From: Cyanophora paradoxa
Lineage: Eukaryota > Glaucocystophyceae > Cyanophorales > Cyanophoraceae
DNA: 64,000 nt
Direction of reading: 5' to 3'
Assembly: GCA_004431415.1 (NCBI GenBank)
Contig: QPMI01000395.1
Location: 496,001-560,000 of the forward strand
Positions 54,601 to 64,000 of the stretch are shown here, piece by piece (the first letter of the stretch is position 1; each line of letters begins with the position of its first letter). A program made the position numbers and the translations under genes. The notes under the pieces are model-generated. The model was given only the letters and a program-made list of their open reading frames with translations, was not told where the DNA came from and did no database searches.

Positions 54601-56176
54601 TGTTGTTCGTCACGTCCTGTGACTTCAACCATTGGAGTGCCGAGTGATCGGTCCGGACTGTAAATGGGTGCCCGCACTCGAAGTAATGGCTCCACACTTT
54701 CACCGCCCAGAGTACCGCGATGCATTCCCCTTCCGTCGGACTTTGAAACTTGCGCTCCGTCGCAGTCAGGGTCCTGCTGATGAAAGCGATGGGACGCTCT
54801 CGTCCGCAGTCGTCAGCCTGCATGAGGACCGCCCCCATGGCGCGCTTGCTCCAGTCCGTGTGGATGACGAATGGTTTGGCAAAGTCGGGTAAGAGTAGTG
54901 CGACATCCTCCATGATGGCGGCCTTGAGGTCGTCCAGCGCCCGTCGAGCGTCATCGTCCCAGGTGACCGTCAGCGAGTCAGCTCGTGTTGCTCGCGTGAC
55001 TAGGTCGCGTAGGGGCAGTTCCCGCTTCGCGTAGTTGCGAATGAACCGTCTGTAGAATCCAGTCATGCCGATGAAGCTGCGAATGGACTCGACAGTTCCG
55101 AGATCTTTTTCCTGGGTCTTCTCGATGAGGGCCATCTTGGTCTTGTCCATCTTCACGCCGTTGCGGCTGACACGGTGTCCGAGTAGGTCGATCTCTTTCA
55201 CCATGAAACGGCATTTGGACGGTTTGAGCTTGAGGTTTCCTCGCTCGATCGCGGCGAAGAAAGCCTCAAGGTCGACAAGGTGTTGTGAGGCCGTCGGGGA
55301 GTGGACCGTGAGGTCATCAACGTAAGCGACAACGCTTGTCGACAGCAGATTGCCCAAGATCGATGTCACTGCTCGACAGAACGCCGCTGGTCCGTTCGTA
55401 ATACCAAACGGGGTAACTCGCCATTGGTACATGCCCCAGGGCACGATAAACGTCGTCAGAGGCCTGGATTCTTCGTCGAGTTCAAGCTGCCAGAACCCGG
55501 AGGTGGCGTCACACGTCGAGAAGTACGTCGCGCCTTGCAGGCGTTCGAGTTGATCGTCTATTCTCGGGAGAGGAAAGACGTCGCGCTCCGTGAGCGAATT
55601 CAGCTTGCGGTAATCGACGCAAAATCTCATTGTCCCGTCCTTCTTGGGCGCCAGTACCACTGGGGAACCGTATCCAGCTTGGGAGGGTTCGATCAGACCA
55701 TCTTGCAGCAGTCGTTCGATTTCGGCTTTGGCCGCCTTCTCAGCAGGGGGAGAGAGGCGCCGGGGCACGCTGTACAAAGGCAGATGCTTCGTAGGTACGC
55801 CGGGGAGGAGTCGGATGCTGTGACGGTACTTCAGTAGCTCTTTGGGGTTGATGCGCTGCGCGAAGCAGTGCGCCATCCGTGTGAAGAGGCTACGTAGTTG
55901 GTCACGCTCCTCCTCCGTCACATCGTTGTCGTCTTTCGACGGCTGCATGAGATCGTCGACGAGTTGTCGGACCTCCTCCTCCGTCTGTGGTGGGGGGTGG
56001 CGTTGGCGCTCGAAGGAGGTTCCATTGCGTGGGGTTCGGCGGGTGAAGCGGAGGAGATGGTGATGCAACGCGGTTGCGCCGACGGCGTGGTCGGGGCAAA
56101 CGTGATGCATACAGGGCTGAGGAGGGGCCTGCCTTGCCGATAGGTATCGGCAAAGTGGGGTTCGAAGATCTTGCAC
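51695..56176 (-). mobile_element. Ty3/gypsy-type Pol ORF: RT, RNase H, integrase (1493 codons)
   Basis: Reverse transcriptase motifs: SPVVLAPKKDGTMRFCVDYR, FPLPRIDDQL, TPFGITNGPAAFCR and the catalytic YVDD near residue 275. RNase H: FVIHTDWSKRAMGAVL, SPTEGECIAVLWAV, FTVRTDHSALQWL. An unusually long Pro/Arg/charged linker of some 350-400 residues follows (GDEDESAQPPPPRRTRTE...). Integrase: zinc-binding pattern YHDGWAHRGAP then CRHCQFAK, then a DDE core (VIVDVDAFTKF, YLSDNGTV, STNGGAERLGGIYKRL). The C-terminal tail is acidic, with no chromodomain seen. The ORF is intact. Its first part overlaps the preceding ORF by about 260 nt in another frame, so a frameshift or reinitiation is needed. Reverse transcription and integration functions follow from the family. 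Confidence 0.9.
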
Positions 56177-56907
56177 AACTCGTTGATCTCCGATGGCATC
56201 AGAATCGCGCGTGATTCTCGGGTGTATCGCGTGACGAACGCAGTCACGAAGCGTGAGAGTTGGGTTTGAGCTTCGGAAGTGAGGACTGGGGGCGTCGGCG
56301 CCGCTCTGTGAGCGGGGTCTAGGCCTTGGTCCTCGGTCTGGGGTTGTGGTGGCCGTGCAAAAACAGAGGGGTACTGTTCGTGCACTCGGGATACGTAACG
56401 TCGAGGCTGTGATCGCCCAGGTACAATCACGGGTTGCACATTGGAGAGGATTTGGACGGCAATGGAAGAGATGGGGAACTTGCGCTTCTCGTCACTCGAC
56501 CAGGTCTTGTAAGTACCCGTCGGGTATCGATGGACGTCGTCGTGGGGTCGGAACTCGCTCTCGGGCCACTTGCCGAATTCCGCCTCCGCGATGACGGTCC
56601 CCGCTTTCAAGCGGACGGGTCGGCGTTGTGGATTGCAGACCTGAGCGAGGAAAGCTCCTCCTCGAGGACGTCGATGTATTTGGTGAGGGACAAGATGACG
56701 CGGTTCATCTCCTTCACCGGGGTCGTCGGCTCCGTCGTCGTCTCCAACAATGTGCGGCGGCGGCGTGAGGAGCATCTCCGGCGCATCGTCAGTCGCGTCT
56801 TGAGGGCCCGTCGAGACGTAACAGCGAACGAGAGCTTCGCCTGGCCCGACGGTGACATCTTGGGCGAGGCGGACCAGAACGCCCCCGTCGGTCTGGTCCG
56901 CAAGCAA
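55918..56907 (-). mobile_element. Retroelement linker ORF between protease and RT
   Basis: Open frame that begins with no ATG. It reads GGVLVRLAQDVTVGPGEALV and later NPQRRPVRLKAGTVIAEAEF, the kind of beta-rich linker found after the protease in gypsy elements, then a Pro-rich part and EINELCKIFEPHFADTYRQG. Its 3' part overlaps the RT ORF in a different frame. It is probably expressed as part of Pol by frameshifting rather than alone. Confidence 0.65.
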
Positions 56908-56956
56908 AAAGGGACATGGTATCGTTCGCCATTGTCGGCGTCAGGTGCCGTGATCG

Positions 56957-58690
56957 TCATTCCCAGTTAGTCGGGTCGAGCGAGATGTGAGCGTTCATGG
57001 CAATGAGCGTCGCCAATCCAAGGAGCATTTGAGTAGACCCCATGAGGCCCTTGTCCACCACTAGGACCTCTCTCACCGACCGTACGGGACCAATCATGAC
57101 CGCCATGTAGGCGATGCGAGCGTAAGCCGTCATGTCGTCGCCAAATCCGGTCAGTTGTACTGGCGGCGCGCGGCTGTAACGGAGGCCCTCGATGCGCGCA
57201 GCGAGGTCTCCGTCAATCACGTCAGCTGCGGCGCCCGTATCCACCAACGCCAGAGTTTTGACGGACGGTCCGACTTTCCGTCCTGGTGCATAGGACCCGA
57301 GTCGCACCGACACGCAGATGCGACCATCTGCAATCCGTTGCTTCATTGTCCGGTCGGGTTTTGTCAGCTGAGCGATTCGACGTCCAATTGCCGTATCCTC
57401 GGCTGTAGGTATGTCGTTAGGAGACACGATGTCACCCAGCCAACCGAGCATTCTTGCCGTGCGGACACGAAGTGCTGTCTGGTAGCTCCGTTCCACTGGC
57501 GTCGTCAAAGGTCGTGACGATGAGATGGCGTCAGGTGGGAGGCGGGCAACCCGGATGCGGGCAGTCTTCTCCACCTTGGAGACCGATTCATGTGCTCTGT
57601 TGAAAACATGTACCGCCGCGAAGGTTCGAGGTCGGTTTGGAATCAGGCGGGTGCTGTTGGACGGCACCGGGCCGCTGCTAGGACGAGTGCTGTGGTCCTG
57701 CCGGCTGAATCCGAGTCCTCGTCTCGGGGATGTTGTGAGGTATTGGGCGTGTACGCTGGTCTTCCGGCCAAACCAGATGTAAGCGATGCTCTCATCCGAG
57801 TCAGGGTTGGGATCGAAGTCGACGAGCGTGTCGTATTCCGCGTAATGATGGCCGTGGCGACTGAGGCCCTCGCGCAAGTAGCTGACCAGCGTCTTCCACT
57901 GGTGAGGTAGGCGGGTGTCGCCCTGCAGGATCGAGTTGAAGTAAAATCGAGCGCGGTCCCGATGGATGGAGACGAGCGAGGCGTGTTTGACCGCGTCCCA
58001 CGCGGTGAACCCCAAAGTGTTCATGATGAACGCCATGCGAGTGAACAGGGCGCGTGTGCGCACGACGTCCAAGGAGGCTCCCGCCGAGTTGGAGAGGTCA
58101 GGCGGCCGTGCTCGCAGATCCTCAGCCAATGACACGAGGGCGTCAGCATTGAGCTGATGCGGTGTTCGGAATGCGCTCCAGTCATACAAATCGTATTCAG
58201 TCCTGAAGTTCGTTCCGTCTTCGTCCCAGAGGTCTGGCCAGAGTACGGGGATGGACTCGTGAGACTGACCGTGTGCCGCGAAGCGTTCCCAGCTGTACTC
58301 CGTGTACGAGGTGTCCACAGGCGTTTGGGAGAGGTCACGGTAGTGTGCACGGAAGTAGAAGGTAGGCGGGAGGGCTCCTTTACTTCCGCGTGGAGCTAGT
58401 GCCGAAGTTCGAGAAGTCGTGCTTGTGGTGTCGCTGTCGCTGCCCGCTACCGGTGGTGTTCGGGCGACGCGCCGGAAGCGAACGCGGTGAACTCCTGTTT
58501 GGGGCAGACGGGGCTTGAACTCGGGTGCGACGTCGAAGCGACAAAGGCGAAGTGCCCGAGCCGTGTCACCCCTGTCAATCACGACGGGCGTCTTGCCGCC
58601 GACCCGAGCACCGTCAATTGTTCGCGGTGTGATCCACAGGGCCCATTTGTGCTCCTTCTCGCCGTCGTTCGGGAGGTCTGTCTCCTTCAT
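56957..58690 (-). mobile_element. Retroelement ORF with aspartic protease (577 codons)
   Basis: C-terminal retropepsin-like domain: TLALVDTGAAADVIDGDLAA (D-T-G active site), then PPVQLTGFGDDMTAYA and a closing LLGLATLIAMNAHISLD. The N-terminal 400 residues are unrecognised and begin KEHKWALWITPRTIDGARVG. The stop overlaps an ATG in another frame (GAATGACG), and the next ORF is in a third frame. There is 26 nt between this ORF and the preceding one. Confidence 0.75.
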
Positions 58691-58716
58691 GCGCTTCGGC
58701 CTCGGCTTCGTACCGG

Positions 58717-61176
58717 CTAGACTTGGATTCGCGGCGGCCGCGTTCTGCCGTCGTACCAGTCGGGCTGCTCCATCGTCCCCGTCGCCTGGTCGTACAGGTA
58801 CGTCCGCGGGTATCGGGGGTCGACTTGTAGAGCGCCGCGCAGCGGGTTGATGGACAACCCGACGCCCTCAAATGGTCCGGGAGGAGCTCCGTCCTCGTCG
58901 TCACCGATGTAGAGGTGGGGCCCGAAACGGCTAGGATTTGCTCCGTCGGCTTCTGTGAGACCTCCGCTGTACCGCAAGGGGGGTGCCAGTTCAGCTGTCA
59001 TGGTGATGCGGTCGTCCCGTGACGTGCCGGAAGCGTTGTAAGCCAGCGTTATCCAGCGCGTACGATGCTCCACGAGGTCGTCGGAGAACAGTATTGCGCC
59101 GTAGTCAAGGAGAAACAATTCGGGAATCGAATCTTCCTCGGACGCGTGGATCTCATTGTACTGTAGGAGTACCTCCGGACCCACGTGCTGTTCGTAATGA
59201 CGCCAGGACCGTTCGAACTCGTTCCTGTTGAACGTGTATTGGCTCACGCCCATGCCGAGGTTGTCCATGCCCCTGTTGCCGACCATGGTTCCGTCGTGTC
59301 CAAACATCTCGATGACGTTGACAGGGAGGTCGAAGGCAGCGGGAAAGTGTGCATGCTGCGACTGGCGATCTTCGTAGCGTTGCCATGTCTCCTTGGCTGT
59401 TGTGGAGGCGCGCCCGGCATTGCCGAGGGCCCCGTGGCGGACAACTGCCGCGAGTTGCGTTGTAATCGCCGTGACTAGTAGTGCCATGAAGGCCGTTGCA
59501 AACATGGCGCCGGGTGGTGGTGTTGCCGTGCCAAAATCCCGGGCGTACCAGTCTTGCAGTTCCTGAGACACGGTCATGTTGCCGTCGTCGTCGACACGGA
59601 AGTGTAGTAGGCTCGCATTCGAAGTCACGTATTCGTCGAGAATCTCCAGCAGGCCGTCGTGGATTGGCATCTGTTTCGACGGGAACGCCGTGTACAAACG
59701 GATTGAAGCTGCTACGTGATGTGCGAAGTGGTGGACCCAGTGATGTACTTCCGGCTTGAAGGGGATAACGTGGATGAATGCGCCCTCCGTCGGCCTAGTA
59801 GGCCTCTCGATGGTCTTCCAGACGCCGCCGGGTAGGATCGTCTCCTCAAGCAGAATTGGTATGCGATTGTAGTCGAAGTATGCAGGCTGGTCCGCGGGCC
59901 GTTGTGGCCTGTTCGAACGGGCGATTTGGAGCCAAGTGTCACGGTTGTTGGCATCGAACACGTGAACGACAGCCTGGGTGTCCCTGGTCCGCGTCTTTGT
60001 GTAAATTCGCGGGCCGCCGTTGGCGAAGACTTCCAGGGTGTCGCTCAGTATCGTCGGGGAGTTGAACTCGTGGAACGTGCCAGCATGGGGTCCGCCGTTG
60101 CCAAGCGGGGGAGCCATTTCATGTCCCTGAGGCCGCTCGAGTGGGCTTCGGAACGCTGTGAGGTAGTTACCGAGCTCATTCAACGGGTTGTGCTCATTGG
60201 TGGGAGCGATTGTCAAGGTGGTAAACTTGATCTCGCAACGGTTCTTGCGGGTATTGCCGTCATCTGTCACGGTCTGCACCCCGTGCAGGTACGGGTTGGA
60301 ACGATTGCGTGCCCGATGGCGTACCACGCCGTCGAGCGCCTGTAGTGCTCCGCGCCAACGAAGCTGGTTAAGCGCGTGGATCGGTCTGAACTCTGGAAGC
60401 TTCCGCATGAACTTGTCCATGTTCGTGTCGCCGTGCATGAAGTACTGAATTTGGCTCTCTGCCAGTGGGTGTTCCCATTCAGGCTTCGTATTCACGTACT
60501 CCTCCAATGCCGTCAAGTCACGCGTGAACGAGGACCGAGGTTGCGAGGCACTGCACATTTCTGCCACGAGGACGGCAGACCACGGAGTGTATCTCATGTT
60601 CTCGGCCATCGCGGAGCTGAGAGTACTGAGAAAGAATTCGACGCCTCGGAATGCGAGCGGCTGTTTGTTGATCGTGTATACTTCGTTGCGCGTGTCTGAG
60701 CGTGTCACGTCGTAGAGTTGCACCGTACTATCCTCGGGGATAGTGGGGTCCTCCAGACGTTCGAGTGCCGGCAGATCCTTGTGGTAAGACAGCGTGAACA
60801 AGCGGAAGTCGTTGTGTTGTCCCCTCCCGTGCTGGAGGCCCGAGTGCCCCGCCTCAAATGCCCACTGAGTATCGACGCTGTCGTCGAGTCCCCGCACTTG
60901 AGTATGATTGCTTGCGGTGGATGCGTTCCTGGGGTCGCCCCACCATCCGACGCGTTCGAACTTGTCGGTAACGTAGCCGTTCTCGATGATGTCGGCACCG
61001 AAGAACTTGTAGTAATATCGGGTACCGAATATGGCCCGGGCGTTCCGGCTGAGGTCGACAGTTTCGTAAAACCAATCGTCACCAGCCTCGTCTTCCGATA
61101 TTACTGTCTTGCGGCCCTTTTTCAGGCCCACGCGTTTAGCAGTTGAGCCTGAAGTTGTGCTACGTGGTTGCTGCAC
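58717..61176 (-). mobile_element. Retroelement ORF 2, 819 codons, unrecognised (Gag-like position)
   Basis: Intact frame that opens with GTG; no ATG marks the start, and the frame is open upstream into ORF 1 as TETTAPAPVQQPRST, so it may be fused to ORF 1 by frameshifting. Visible features: basic KRVGLKKGRKTVI near the start, many aromatic and His residues (FKPEVHHWVHHFAHHVAASI), and a hydrophobic helix AFMALLVTAITTQLAAVVRH (a possible membrane segment). No CCHC zinc knuckle. By position it should be structural (Gag or capsid), but the sequence is not recognised. Confidence 0.6.
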
Positions 61177-63535
61177 CGGTGCCGGGGCGGTCGTTTCCGT
61201 CCTGAGAACATGAGGGGTGACTCCGCAGTGTGGTCTCGTCGTCGGCCGTAAAGAACATGGAATCGTGGATTCGGAGCGTGGTCAGTTCTGCCCAACGCAG
61301 GAGGAAGCGGGTGTCCCAATTGAGGCCGTACTCCGTGATCCTCTGACGTATCGGGGGAAATGGGACGTTGTACGCCTGCATAATGTCGATGGTTGCCGTG
61401 CTTGGATTCACGTAATCGTTCGGTACGCAGGGTGTAAGATCCGCAAGTAGGTTCTCCTTCGACTTGTTCCAGTACTGGAAAATTCCGAGAATCTTGTCGG
61501 CCCCGAACATGATCGCCCGGACGAGGGAGAGCCGGACTAGGGTGTTCGGCTGGGAGTCGATCAGTCGAAGGCGGTTTGTCATTCCGTATGCCAGGCACTG
61601 AGCCTGCCAATCCTCCGCATCCGTCCATTTGTCCCCGTTGTATTTACGCTTCAACGCCCAATACAATGCGTCGAGAACAGTGGCGTGCCACAACGTGGGG
61701 TTGGAGAGGAGTACCGCCTCCTGATGTTGAATACGGATGGTGTACGGGCCCTCAGGGTAGCCTTCAACCAGTGACAGTTGCAGGTCAGGTCCCGGTTCCA
61801 CGCGGCTGAGCTCGAAGCTGCTCGGGTAGCTACGAGCACCGACGCGCTCATGTACTCTCTCCGGGTAACGGTCCAGATGGAGCCGCAGGGCCTGTCGGAA
61901 TGCTGCTACGTCGCCGAGCTCGCGGGCACGCCCTAAGGCTGTCCTCGCGGAGAGATGGGTCACGAACACGTTGCCGGAGTTTTCGGCACCGGTCCGGAAC
62001 GCCTGAAGACCTCTCCAGAGTGGAGAAAGCGGGTCTTCGGAGTAGTCGAGGCGTCGCTCGTTACATTCAATCACCGCTAGTTTGTACTCGTCGAGTAATA
62101 CACCGTGGAGCTCGAAGGGCTTCCGGGGAACGTCCAAGGTCCCCTGTTCCGGGGGCGTCTGTGTCCGGTCAAGGTACCGGTCGACGGTAGCCAGCCAGCT
62201 GTTGGGGCTATTCGCGAAGTGGCCTCCGAAGGGCAGGTTGAGCACGCGCGTGATGTACTCCACCATTTCGACTCCCATTGTGAAGTAGAAGTCTGGGCTT
62301 GTCGGCCACAGCAGCCTATTTGGCTTTGCCGAGAACGGATCCGAACAGCGAAGCCAAGGGCTGCGCCATGAGTGATGCCGTTCCAACTCCCGAGGCTTCG
62401 AGTGGAAGTAGATGCGTGCTCCAGCCGCTGCAATGTGAATTGCGTTGGCCAGGGCTGTCACCCGCATCTCGAGGGCGATGTCTCGATCGAGCGCTGGAGG
62501 TGTCGCCGTGGGGTAAGGCGCGAATTCGTCGTCGAAGGGCGGCGGCAGGTGCGACTCGAGGGTTAAGCGTTCCAGTGCCGTCATGCGGACCGTCAGCGCG
62601 TCGGCGAGAGTGGGGAAAGGCGCATAGTAGTCCCCGTGCGGTTCGAAGTAAGTAGGGAATTGTGCCCGCATGCTTCGGCCGTACGAGATCATGACGTCGA
62701 AGAGCCAAGGCAATATTCCTTGCCGTGAAGTCGTCAGGGTTATTGCTTGTTGTGCATCAAGGCCCAGCAGCTCGAGGACAGATGCGTGACGCAGCGTCTC
62801 TTCCAAGCTATCCGTAGTGTCGGCTGTGCCCGCAATTCTCATGATCGCATAAGCGACAGCGCGGAGATGGGCGGTATGTTTGAGCAAAATCGCTGATTGC
62901 TCCTCGACATCGACGTACGTGACGAGTCTGTCGAGGACGTGCCGGTTAGCCGGGTTCAGCTCCGTGAGTCCGTCAGGCAGCGTGGAAATGTTTGTGAGGT
63001 AGAGGCCGGTCTTGGACGGGTCCGTACTTGCATTCCATGGCGTGTACTTGCGATAGGTTGCAAACAGGTTGGGATTGTCGACCGCAGCCGCTGCCTCTGC
63101 GTAGCCGGGCATTGTGCTTGGTATGACCCCACAGTCTCCGAGGCGCTGTGAAACTGCAGCAGTGACCTCGCCCAAGTGTGTGGTTCTCACGATTGCGCCG
63201 GTCTCCGGCGGGACTGGAAGTGGCGGTTCAGGTTCCGGAATCGGGACGGGAATGGCGCCGACTTGGATGTAACGCTGGGGATCCTCAGTGACAGTAGGGT
63301 AAGTCCGGGAAATGTGAATTGGTCCCGAGCCATCTTCCTCTGCCGTTGGCTCCTCCTCGTTCCAGGATCGCCAGTATTCACGTGCATATATCCACGCGCG
63401 CGAGTGTGGGCGAGCCCACAGTCGGGGACGGCAATCCCCTGGGCATTCAATCCAGTCGGGTCCTGGAGGGCTTTCGGACTCAACGATGAAGTCATCCGGC
63501 CTTGCCGTAGGGCTGTGATCGGCGGGGTTTGTCAT
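61160..63535 (-). mobile_element. Retroelement ORF 1, 791 codons, unrecognised
   Basis: ATG at 63535 (MTNPADHSPTARPDD). Largely helical: VLDRLVTYVDVEEQSAILLK, HASVLELLGLDAQQAITLTT, FYFTMGVEMVEYITRVLNLP, HATVLDALYWALKRKYNGDK. No zinc knuckle, protease or envelope-like signal is seen. The 3' end overlaps ORF 2 in another frame. It could be the N-terminal half of a giant Gag or a separate virion-like protein. ORFs 1 and 2 together exceed 1600 residues, far above a usual gypsy Gag. Confidence 0.6.
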
Positions 63536-63570
63536 GCTGGGCGTGTCCGTGGGCTCAACGTTCGACCTGT

Positions 63571-64000
63571 CTACCTCGCCGGCCGTGGCCGGGGCGGTAG
63601 TTGCGGGGTCGTGGTCGATTCGTTGTCAGTTGGCAGTGTCAAAGTCTGCTCCCTGACAGTTATGGTCATGTCCGGAGTCGCTTGCTCTGAAGCTATAACG
63701 CCGGGTTGAGCCACGCCAGCCGTGGCCGGGGCGGCTTCCAGGGGCGTCGTAAGGGTCGGAGATGCAGGGCTCGGGTTGATTGTTACGTTGGTAGCATTCG
63801 TCTCAGTTTGCGGCGCGCCGGCCGTGGCCGGGGCGACGGTAATGAGACTGGAGGGATTCGTAGTGCCATAACCAAGGGCCACGCTGTCGCTGGGGCTGAG
63901 GACACCACTCCCGGGATCGTCCAGGCTTGGGGGTCGGCCGAGGTCGCCCTGAACGGGGGTGAAGGTGTCCGTTCCGGGGTCTCAGATGACGACGTCGGTG
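63571..64000 (-). mobile_element. Retroelement upstream low-complexity frame, runs toward the window edge
   Basis: Open frame rich in Thr/Ala/Pro with repeated APATAG phrases (GCCACGGCCGGC at about 63583, 63720 and 63820). It ends PPRPRPAR then a stop at 63571, just before ORF 1. It may be a short 5' leader ORF or untranslated tandem sequence; the 5' LTR is not inside the window. Confidence 0.4.

Overview
The window is nuclear DNA from a GC-rich unicellular eukaryote, most likely an alga or other protist. Genes are split into many short exons by small introns. Exon ends are mostly GT-AG, but several introns must start with GC. The protein families are eukaryotic: TIR/NACHT/WD40, DUF4062-NACHT, F-box, PPR, and Zip3/RNF212-type RING. 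There are no bacterial operons, rRNAs or convincing tRNAs. A haptophyte- or dinoflagellate-like lineage would fit the GC donors, but I cannot fix the species.

Layout. 1-3566 (-): DUF4062-NACHT (NPHP3/TEP1-like) gene, 3' end outside the window. 3567-8400: mostly gene-free, palindrome-rich DNA. 8437-12540 (+): unrecognised multi-exon gene with a Cys-rich exon. 12.1-13.3 kb and 18.1-19.6 kb: mosaic of duplicated gene 3' ends, around an intact 261-residue Cys-rich two-repeat protein (15258-16689, +) and G-rich minisatellites. 20238-28520 (-): large TIR-NACHT-pentapeptide-WD40 gene with about one WD repeat per exon and a 555-bp inverted-repeat element. 29172-32660 (-): FBXO21-like gene (F-box, SirB1, TPR-like, YccV). 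It sits head-to-head, start codons 16 bp apart, with a PPR-like gene (+). The 5' halves of this pair are tandemly duplicated (unit about 3.64 kb), and the complete PPR-like copy is 36309-39333. 39857-41418 (-): RNF212/Zip3-like RING protein. 41956-47635 (+): multi-exon protein with five F-x-x-R-M modules. 48083-50771 (-): unrecognised gene holding an 84-bp minisatellite and an intron flanked by direct repeats. 51.0-64.0 kb (-): a very large Ty3/gypsy-type retroelement whose RT-RNase H-integrase ORF follows a protease ORF and two unrecognised ORFs of about 800 residues each, running to the window edge.

Two themes tie the window together. First, palindromic sequence (TGATCA, AGATCT, ATCGAT, CCATGG, AAGCTT and similar) is strikingly abundant. 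Comparison of duplicated segments shows clean 6-bp palindromic insertions present in one copy and absent from the other, and one of them puts a stop into a WD-repeat exon. Second, genes are repeatedly copied in part (3' exons, head-to-head pairs, exon-sized protein modules), so intact genes lie among recognisable fragments. The tandem copies differ mainly in homopolymer length, so assembly or base-calling errors must be kept in mind.
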